NCBI GenBank assembly: GCA_026874595.1 | Contig: CM049314.1 | Location: 29,465,729-29,529,728 of the forward strand | DNA from: Sipunculus nudus | Lineage: Eukaryota; Annelida; Sipuncula; Golfingiida; Sipunculidae | DNA: 64,000 nucleotides | Reading direction: 5' to 3' | Shown: one piece after another, positions 54,440 to 64,000 of the stretch | Position numbering within the stretch: position 1 is the first letter of the stretch | How the letters are laid out: each line of letters begins with the position of its first letter | Program-made: the position numbers and the translations under genes | The notes under the pieces: model-generated | What the model was told of the DNA's origin: nothing | The model's database searches: none | What the model saw: the letters and a program-made list of their open reading frames with translations, nothing else

Positions 54440-57270
54440 CTTTGCTTCAAAAACAAATGAAGGCACAACTTTCTACCCTAACACACTTTCAACCCTACCA
54501 ATGCGCCTTCCTGTAAATTTCATCTTTAAAACTCAATTTTCAAAATAAAAATTACACTTTAAACACTAAGTGTATTAATATTTTTTACAGGTCAAAGGGG
54601 CAAGGTCCTATTGTGAGCTTGTGTCCAAATATGATTTAGTTTTACTGCAGTCTTTAGTTAAATGGAAAAGGAAGACTGGCTGAAGCATTTTCTACATTTA
54701 TAACTTTCACTAGTAAAATAGACCCCCTTATGAGTAGAGAATAGTAGAAATTGTTCAAAGTGTTGTTGTCTTAAACAAATGAATAAACGGTTGTAAGATA
54801 AATTTTCACTCATTCGTAGGTCAGTCGGTTTATTCTCTTAAACAATATTTCATAAGCAAATGCATGTCATTGCAAATAATCCGCAGTGTTTTACTGGTTT
54901 GATATTAATACTGATTTGAATATGATCTTTGAGGGGGGGGGGGGTTCCATTTATGGCTTGGCAATTGCATAAGTCTAGCTATTCATTAAAATTGAAATAG
55001 ACGCCAGATCAATTCAGGTCTCTGAAAGTGTACGTAGCTCCTAGAGGGCTGTGAGTATAGAGAGAGAAATGGGCCAGATCCTGACACTTCTGACTGACTT
55101 CCGAGCTGGCTTCCGACGCCCTAGATCGCCTATATGAAATTTCATATGAGATTATGAATAACACTGCTCGTATCATCGAAGTGTGATATTTCTCCAGTGT
55201 AAAATTTAGTTGTACCAATGGTTAGCCATTTTAGCATTTCAGTTTAATTTCTTCATATTTTACGCAAGTCTGTAGCGTGTGTCGCACAGACCTATTGAAT
55301 GAAACGAATGTTGCCAAGTTCATAAATAATTTTTATTCCTCATCGACATGTACACAGGCTGATTCCTTCAAATGAAAAGTCCTGAGTTTCAAATTCTTAC
55401 TATATTATTAGAGAATTTGGGCGTTGTACAAAAAAGCGTTATCCTGCTCTAAACATTGCCGCTGCACATCCCCTAATTGCTATCAACCCTCAAGGCAGAG
55501 TGAATCTCACCTGGACGCTGTCCTTAGAACATTTTCCTGTAGCATTCCCTTAGCCTAATCGAACAGTAACAAATTATTCCTCCCAGTTTCTCGAAACTGC
55601 TCATAGGGCTGTCACTTTGTGTAAACACTAAAACCCGGATGTCCCAGGTTGCATATCGAAATTATGGGTATGCCGGTTTGGAATTGTAAACATCTAGTTT
55701 AGATTTTTTCCCTAATCGGGTTGACAGCAATGTAACGATAATATGAGCGATAGATCACTGGCAGAGCACAAACCAAACATCAAAATATCCCGTTAAGTAA
55801 TTAGCATGCTGAAATTGTTTTTAAATAGACAACGTGTCTAACTTTATTGTTTACACGTTTATGTCTTCGAAACTTGCACGTTTCTTGGGACAACATTCAT
55901 AGCTAACACCTATCACGTTTAGATATGCTTTGGTTGTCTATTAGCAACTTTACTCTAAAAACAATTAACGGAATTTTATTAAATTTTGCCAGTTCAATCA
56001 ATTTTGAATGTAATCTGAATCATTATTCTATGCTGAAATATAATTTAGATGATCCTGCTGATTGTAAAATTTCTTTATTCCGACAGTGGCTATACACTGA
56101 TATTAGGGAACGGATTTGTTTCCATGCCCACCATGTGACACAGGTTTGATAAGGCTTCTGGCGGAGGTTTACATGTGGTCTCAGACAACTTTTTATTGTT
56201 GACTTTGCTTTAAAGGAGTAGATAAATTTATGGTCGGTAGTTAATATTAATCTTCCCGGCCTCCATCTGTCAGAGGGCAAAGGTTTGGAGCTGCGGAGGG
56301 GGGGGGGGGCAGGTGTTTGGGGTCAGCCTAAAATGGAATGTCGTCTGGAGACAAAACTACATAATGCTCCCACACAGTAGCGTAATTTTATCTTCAACGA
56401 GGGGGGGGGGGGGGTGGAATCACAGGCATGAGAGGATAATCAAAATTGGGACAAAATCGAGCTATTTTCCTTGAGAAGTGTTAATTATAAAAATAAGTTA
56501 ATGAAGCAAATATAAATTATGCATCGACAACATCGATGACAAATATAACCAACAGAAGGTATTTGTTCGTGAAACATTTTTAAATATTGATAAACCTATA
56601 GATCTATTTTGCGGTGTTATAACCATGACGCGATATTGTAATTATTAACAAAAACTTATGCACGTGCTTCCTTGGATAGTTTAGGGATATAACTGTTTTC
56701 AGATATGTTGAAGACGTAAATGCAAGGTGATAGTGCATCGACACTTGTTGTGGTCATTTCAATATCATGCAAAAGGATAACCTGGATGAATTGGGAGATC
56801 AACCATTATTACGTGCTGACAAAATACATAGTTGCCGTGGGATCGACAGTCACGTGTTTTTTCACTTACTTTTCCTAAAAGTGTGTCAGTGACTGGGTTG
56901 AACGTCAAGTCAAATATGCTTAAAACCGTCACTTACAGATAGGGTTATTATTATGCGCAAAAGACCTCAATCCTGCGCTGGATAGTGCGGGATCATGTGT
57001 AATTCCGTAGGATTTTTGTGCCGACATTATTTTGTTTGCAGATTTGACATCATTAGAGATTAAAGTAAGAGAAAATTTTAGGGTCCATATTTTTACGGGC
57101 CATAGGACCCCTTTATCCGGGTCTTTTCAAAATAGCCGCCGCCTAACTGGCTCAGGGTCATATCTCTGGAACCAGTTGTCGGATTTTAATGATTTTTGTG
57201 TTTATCCGTAGGTTTTCGATGGTTGTGAATACGAAAATACGGGTTTCACACAGACTGGGGGCATAGAAAT
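54440..57270. other. Spacer between two decayed element genes, no gene seen
   Basis: G homopolymers lie at 54932-54944, 56297-56309 and 56401-56414. Small overlapping frames (55009-55218, 55925-56280) are unrecognised. Whether this DNA belongs to one of the neighbouring elements is unclear; no terminal repeats were found. Confidence 0.5.
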
Positions 57271-57274
57271 TGGT

Positions 57275-60200
57275 CGTAAGGTCAAGGTCAAGGTCTTAAC
57301 TGATATACAAACTCAACACACGGAGGGAGCATCTGAGCCTCAAGGCTTTTTGATCGAAAGAGGTCCCATCGGAGAGCAGGCAATGTTGTTGGACCTTTGG
57401 GTGAATACATTTTGCAGACAAATGTTTCCAGTGCTTTTATTTCTTGTGGGAGTTCTCCATTCACTAGCTGTGAAAATGACAGAGCTCCTTTGCCAAGGTT
57501 TCGGAAACAATCGATTATGGGATCGTCCTCATCAAGGGAGAGATAGGCGTTCGCCCAGCTTTTCTTCGAAATTCCAACAAACTTCCCACCTCAATCAGCT
57601 CCGGAGAAGTTATGTAGGCCTATAAGCCCCTTGGCCTTGCGCCGACCAATAACCTGCACACATGATCGTACATCTATTTCTCTGTATTTTGCACCAGAGC
57701 CAGTGTAAAACTTCAGTTTAGTGAGAGGGCCAAGGTGACCGTTAGAGGCGAGGTCCATCAAGAGAATGAACACATCTGTATCAGGGGAACGTAAATTGAT
57801 TTCTCTGCATGTGTTTTCACGCAGGCTGTCAATAACGTGAAGAGGTATCAGGGTGTCGGCCTCCTCGTGTTCGTGAACTTTGAAATCCTCATTAATGGTA
57901 TGAGGGCAATTGACATTCACTACCGTGCTGTAAGCGACCACAACTTTCTTCAATGGTCCCTGGAAATGCTCCAGTAGAGCTTGGGCCAGGAGTTCACAAA
58001 ATCCCTTCTTCGTTTTAGACGATGACAGAGGGTCTTGGAGTGGCATGGTTCTAATGCTCATTTCACTATGTACCTCGAAGCTAGCAGCAGATGTTGCTCT
58101 CTTTGCGCTTGTCTTTGCCTTTAGGCTACTTTCAATATAGCGGTCGAACAGCACTCTCGTTTCATCATATGTATTTGAGATTCGGCTGATTCGTGTGATG
58201 AAAGCTTCCTTGAGATGACATATTTTTGTCATGCTCTGCTGAATGACCAGAAACTGGCAAGCAGCTGGCGCTCTTCCCTTAATTTTATAACCTTGTTCTC
58301 AACTGAAACTCGGGTCTTAATCATCCAGTTGGAGAATGTCTTCAATTTCAGTTTTTTCATCTTTTTTCCAGATTGACATTTCGGATGTTTTGAGAAGACG
58401 ATCTTCAACAAAATCCATGTATTGCTTTTGACCCATGTTGGCATAATTCAGAATGTCCTGTTTTGCTTTCTGGGGAATTAGTGCAGAGGAAACAATGTTC
58501 TTCAGAGGTGTCCTGGTCACGTAGGGATTCCCTCACAGTAGCGTTCAAAGGAGTTTTAAGTTTAAGAGCATTCTTGGTAGAACGCAGGGAGATATTGTCA
58601 CAAAGATGATAATGCTCCTGTGATTTTTTGGAGCTCTGAGAGGGATGAGGAAAACTGAGCAAGAACTGACTAACGATTCGAGCCAGGTAAGGTGTGGTGT
58701 GTAACCTGTCCAGAGCATCTGCATCCCGAGTGAGTCCAACAATACCTCCGTGACAGGTTTTTAAAAACCCTTGATCTCTTGCTCTAATGCCTGATCAGTA
58801 AACAAGCTTGTGAAAGGAATTTCAGATTTGTTCACGACGAAATCTCCAGACTTGAAAGCGTTCAACGTGGCTGGATCATTTTTTCTAGTGCATTCATTTG
58901 GGCGACGTGGAGTGGCATCAACCTTGCATAATTGAGGAGGTCATGTGCGAAGAAGTACTTAATTTGATTATCTAAAGCAGCGAGATAACCCTCCCAATCT
59001 CCTTGTCTGCATGCACTGATCAGTTGTAATAAGCTATAAATTTGCTCCAAGTATTGATCAAGAAACTGCGCCAGCTCCCCAGGATCGTGCTGCTTCTCTT
59101 TCTTTTGCATTTGGACTGTATAATACGACTTAATATCCTCGAATATCACGACCATTTTAGGATCTCGCTCGTGAAGGGCCTGTTTCAACTCAACACATTG
59201 TAAGTGAAGAGGTCCAGACTGAGGTTCAGCAAATATTGCGTCAAACTTCATCATCGAGACAGCCAAGCCATTAATGATGTGATACTCTACGCCCCTTTTG
59301 AAGGCTTTGCCACCATAAATTCCTCGGAGTGCTGCAGAAGAGTAGATGCTACTCTCAATGGCACAAGTGTCAACTCCGCTACCTTCAACTGTTTTTCCTG
59401 GGGCAAGTAGAGAGGCGAATACAATATGCAAGACACCGGCTCTCAAGACCCAGTTACGGTTGCAAACAGACTCCTAAATCTGGACTGCACGATTATACAG
59501 ATCTAGATCAAGCGTGATTAGTGTGCGTCTCTCGGGACCGACGATGGTGGCTGATATATTTTGTATGAGGCTCAAAACGGTGTATAGTGTGGCGTAATCA
59601 GTGGGAGAGGTCTTGATCAGGGGTGCGATAACTTCGGAGTTTTCCCGTTTGACCTCAACGTTTCCTTGCTGGGATAACAAGAGAGACTTTGTAGCCGTCC
59701 ACGTCAACATCACATCATGTTTTGCTAACTTTTCCTTTCTACCAGTTCCACAGGTCACTTGAAGGATTGGACCAAATGCATTCTTACCATTAAGGCTTGA
59801 CGCTTCCATTGAGGTAGAAGCTGATAAAGGGGGTGGAGAGAGTCCTTCACTTAGCCCTTGGTCCTCAATGGGACCTTCAGAAAGGGAGAATAAAGATTCC
59901 CCAAATTGTGATGATTCTCCAGGTCTATCAGATATAACAGCACTGTGAGGATGAAGGTTTTCATTAGCCAAGAGGTTTGCGATCACCCAGGTATGAGTAT
60001 AGTACTTCTGCTTGAGTAGCAGATGGTCTCGTTGTCCAAACTTGTACTCCTCAAAATGGATTGGTTTCAGCTGTATAACTGGTTCTTCAAGATTGCTGAT
60101 CTCAACTTTAAGAGAATCGGGTGGAAGCTTGTCTGGGATGACAAGAGGAGTATTAAATGGTTCTGCGTTCTTATCTTCCCTTTGATAAAGGACAAACAGT

Positions 60201-61678
60201 GTACCATGGAATGTATTCTGTCCTTAGGGAGTATCTTCAAGGAGATCGATGTTGTCGAGAGCAAACCAGACGTTAACACCCTTCTTCACAAAGTCAGGGA
60301 GACAGAAACCTCCTGTATCCTGCATCCTCAGTAGTACAGCGTGTTCTATACGTTTTTCGACGTTGAGTATGTGACGGTAATCCCTGCCAACATACACAGT
60401 AGTGAGACTGGTTAGGAGGCTTTTGTCCCGCAACCGGGAATGAATCGAGAGGGGCAGCCCGATTGACAGTGGTGTTTCAAAACCTCCATCATTCTTAGGT
60501 ATATGATTGAATTGTCTGTCGTTCCGTGTGTTTTGCATTAGGAATTGACATGCAATATCAACCGTTTTTTGTACTTCCACATCACGTCTATCGGTGACTC
60601 GTCTCACGTGAGGTCCAAACAAGAGTTGGTTGAGAAAGAATTGCAACATTGGAGGGTTTTGGAAATTGTTCAAATCACCGCTGAATTTCCATTGTCGATG
60701 ATTCATAATTTCTTCCATGAGTGAATAAGCCAAGCAAACCATAGCATCAACTGAAGTACTCTGTGTTGTAGCAAAGTCTACTGCATGATTAACAGATTTT
60801 GATAAAATCACTTTGTCACTTTCATTTTTACGAAATGACTTTACAAACTCAGCATTTGGAAAATTACCTTTAATTAACTGTTTCAGATGCTTTTTTATGG
60901 TGACCAGAATAATGCTCTTTTATGTGGTACTCCTCCAGTATGGATATGTACTCATCATTTATTTCATTCATACTCAATACCGCTCCACTTACGGAGAGTG
61001 AGGTTTTGACAGATAGGAGCAACAACTCATCACAAATTTCCTTCGTAATCTTGTCCTTGTCAACAATGTCCGCGAGTGTCCGTTGAGCATACCGTAAGCA
61101 ACTTTTGTGATAATATTTTTCCTGAGCAGCAGCCCTCGCCTGCCTGTTCCAAACCAGAAACACATACTCTAATGATGTCATCCTTTGTTTTGCACTTGAT
61201 ATCAAGCAGAGTTTTGCCCATAGAATCACTCAAAATACGATGGAGAGGGGTTGTTACAGATGTTACACAAAACTTGCAGGGAGAAAATACACATCTCTTC
61301 TCTTTCGGAACAGTTTGAAATCTCTTTGGGCGGGTCCCCTCTGCAAATTTTCCAGGACGACCAACTGCTCTCTTTGTTGAGAATGTAGGCAGGGAAAACG
61401 ATTCTGGATTATCCCGTTTCCTCTTTCTCACTCTTTCTGAAAGGTCTTTGTTCACAATAGGCTTGCGGCACTTTCTATGATACCGTACATTCTCCAGCTG
61501 AGATTCATCTAGAATTTCTGACGATCTGCAAGTGGTTTAAGATTATTCTCGCCCAAAGATAAACGCTCTCTACAACAGTCTAACAAATCGGTAATTTTGT
61601 CGACACCAGGTTTCTTAACCAGTTTCTTCTGCAAAGATTCAGGCAGACAATACAGCTATTCAAGAGGTTCTCAGACAT
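57275..61678 (-). pseudogene. Large decayed gene of a multicopy metazoan family (HEEADT / SPDTDV / LHNFSGAD)
   Basis: It opens MSENLLNSCIVC at 61678 and passes through CRERLSLGENN, YHRKCRKPIVNKDLSERVRK, CKFC..SVTTPLHRI, YHKSCLRYAQRTL, NEINDEYISILEEY, SLMEEIMNHRQWKFSGDLNN, NDGGFETPLSIGLPLSIHSR, GVNVWFALDNIDLLED, SSIYSSAALRGIYGGKAFKR, FDRYIESSLKAKTSAKRAT, EHEEADTLIPLHVI, SPDTDVFILLMDL, GLIGLHNFSGAD and, after a TGG-to-TGA stop at 57591-57593, GGKFVGISKKSWANAYLSLD. The right-to-left order is continuous over 4.4 kb. At least five frameshifts and four stops are present, including TAA at 60224. The two Asp/Glu-rich motifs could be metal-binding, but function is unknown. The family is abundant in cnidarians and molluscs, which implies a mobile element. 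Confidence 0.8.
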
Positions 61679-61679
61679 C

Positions 61680-64000
61680 GTGATGCTGCACTCTTACCGA
61701 GTCAGTTCGTGTTAGGAAGCTGTTCAAAGACCTGAAAAAAAAAAATAAAAAATACTTTCTCATCTGAATGTTTCATGAAACGAACTATTTAAACCCATTC
61801 TTCGTTTAGATATAAATGGAAAACAATAAAAAATATTTATTCCAGGGTCAATACGTCATAAGTAATAACTGATTATATTGAACAAAGCTTCAGATATAAC
61901 CAGACTCATCAAAACTAGTTGTAAACGTTCATATAAAGAAATATTTGTTAAATAGGTTTACTTTGAATGTTTGGCATTAATCAAATTTTCAAGGTAATGT
62001 ATCAGACTGAACATGCAAGTTGTATTAACAATAAAGCAAACACTCAAACATAACAATGAACAGGGTAATACCTCTTTCAGACTCGCATGTTCATCCTGCC
62101 AATAGACAATAACATAAAAATAAAATTGAACATGTGGTTTGCAAAACCGTACTGGAGGAAAACTAGTTCACTCACTTGTCAATGCTTTCCTTTCAAAATA
62201 CTCGCCACTCCAATTTTTGTATCCTCAAACTTTGACTGCTATACCTGTCACATGCTGGTTTGGGAACAAACTGAAGAAAATAACCGGTTCCAGCGCAAAT
62301 TTGCATCCTATGATTTTATTGTTTATGTTTGTTTTGTGAGGGGAGTGCACAATAGAGGAGGGAAGTGAATAAATAAGTCCAAAGTCTTATTTCCAGTTCT
62401 TTATTCAATTGTTAAACGTTTACTTTGAACGTTTACACCACGCGGATCATTTGTACCATGTTGTTGGAATATATTGCTGGCAATACGATTGTAACAAAAT
62501 CTGTATTAAATCGCGGTATAATGTTTAAAAAATGTGGATGTAAGACTGCATTATCGACAACTTAATATTAGCAAACAAAATATATACATCTGTTTATTAC
62601 ATTTTACATTGGCACCTTTTTATATAAGCCGGATGGTTATGCCCCACCCTCCTATACACCTGCCTTCACCCAACCCTCTAATCGATACAGTACCCTCAAC
62701 TTGTTACTCAGCGTCCTCAGAAACCCATATCTATATACTAGGATCATCATTATCAGCCAATTCCTTCCTGAGATATGACCCTGAATAGGTTCGTTGGCCG
62801 CCATCTTGGAAATTGCCCGAAAAAAAGGGGATGGGTAGCCCGAAAAATTCGGACCTAACATTTTATGTTTTTATAACTGCTAATGATGTTGGTGTCCAAT
62901 CTGCAAAAAAATCAATTTCGGCAGAAAAATCCTACGGGACACTGTTTTTGAACATATCAACCTGCACTATCTGTTGTATTAAAACTAAATAGTGTTAATA
63001 CTCAGTTGAGAATCAAAATTCGAAGATTAAATAAGATACCGGCTGTAGTGACAGCTGGATCTATTTTTAAAAGTAAATAGAGATTAAAACATAACATTTT
63101 ATTCTGGACACTGAGTGAACATTTTGGTGTCAGGTGAAACTGAAACCAATATGGATGTTAGGTGCACAACAGCCAAACGAAAGGTATTATCATGAAAAGT
63201 ACAATCCCTTAGATGACTAAAGTAATGTTAGTTTTGATGTACTTTCAGAAATTGACTGTTATATATAATATTAAGGCATTTACTAAATGAAGAATAAACA
63301 TAATTGGTATTTTGAATAATAATGATTGAGGAAATATCTTAATACAAGTAAAGTAGCACATGAAAATTCTGATTCTTCGGTTATGTTGGCTGAAACATTA
63401 ATATGTATGATGTATGTAGAGTTGGACAATTTTAACATGGAATGAGCAATGTCCCGTCATTGCGATTTCTTATGTTAATCAAAAAACATATGTCGAATCA
63501 GATCTGTTGAAAGGAATCAAAATGGTAAGTACTGATGTTGTATGTATTAGATAATGAACTGTTGATGACTTTATTTATATTTTGGTTAATGTAAGAATAT
63601 GCTAACAACTCTGGTAATATTCACAGTTGCTCATATATTGAAAGGTATTACTGGTTATTTTAGGATTGTCGCATGCGGTCTGGTTGTAGAAAGAGCGTTC
63701 CTTTTTTTCCCGATGTGAAATCAGTCAATTGGACTGAAGTAATGATAGGTTGAGTTTACCTTCATTGTGTATTTGACAATTATATAGGTTATATATATTA
63801 TGAGTGGTACCATAGAACTCTAAGTTCCAAAATGTACAACAGTGTATAGTGTTTATGTTTAGCATGAATAATAACAACTGTACAGCCATGTAATACAGTA
63901 ATGATCTTAAAAATTATATTTGAATTAAGATGAATTAAAAAGGTTGCTTGCGACACTGTCAGCCCTAGGGTTTTATTTTAATATTTTGGTCTATGAAATA
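61680..64000. other. No gene seen
   Basis: AT-rich. CGCCATCTTGG at 62801 and AGCCCGAAAAATTCGGACC at 62838 look like fragments of a dispersed repeat. A possible short exon-like stretch, TTTTAG|GATTGTCGCATGCG at 63660-63740 (RMRSGCRKSVPFFPDVKSVN), cannot be supported further. Confidence 0.4.

Noticed and set aside
57350-57625. 91-residue plus-strand frame
   Set aside because: Antisense shadow of the C-terminal part of the decayed family gene.

Overview
This window looks like nuclear DNA of a marine invertebrate, most likely a mollusc and probably a bivalve. The evidence is AT-rich sequence, one spliced gene with GT..AG introns of 1 to 12 kb, dense repeats, (TA)n and poly-G runs, dispersed 'GGACGGACG...AGCTCA' and 'AACAAGTGACCC' modules of the kind I associate with bivalve genomes, and several decayed retrotransposons and DNA transposons. 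Nothing bacterial, no CRISPR array and no operon is seen. The species assignment is inference.

The one recognisable cellular gene is a low-specificity L-threonine aldolase (PLP fold-type I). It runs on the minus strand from a start codon at 30916 to a stop at 4046, about 27 kb. I placed nine of an expected ten coding exons by motif and splice phase: 30790-30916, 19142-19225, 17130-17218, 15544-15691, (exon 5 not found), 13897-14034, 10147-10202, 6948-7084, about 6013-6140, and 4046-4228. The lysine, ENTH and HLDGAR motifs are intact. However, exon 8 has AT where AG is needed, the exon 9 donor is out of phase or weak, and three usually conserved active-site positions differ. The locus is either a diverged paralog or a gene starting to decay.

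The introns and flanks are filled with repeats. 1-1262: a dimeric ~280 bp satellite. 7.5-9.5 kb: a ~34 bp minisatellite in intron 7. 15,787-16,686: a 900 bp hAT-like element with a near-perfect 8 bp target duplication. 21,071-27,629: a 6.56 kb terminal-inverted-repeat (TIR) element with a 3 bp duplication inside intron 1. 33,660-39,368: a second large TIR element upstream of the gene, with another element nested in it. Both large TIR elements have short palindromes massed inside their ends, and both hold phase-matched split reading frames of unknown function. LINE remnants lie at 19.5-20.5, 28.7-30.5 and 43.1-46.4 kb.

The right third (46-64 kb) has (TA)n tracts, a ~190 bp tandem duplication, a 165 bp-arm inverted repeat at 49,798-50,459, and two decayed minus-strand genes. 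These belong to two widespread metazoan protein families that I take to be transposon-associated (52.8-54.4 and 57.3-61.7 kb). No intact cellular gene was recognised there.
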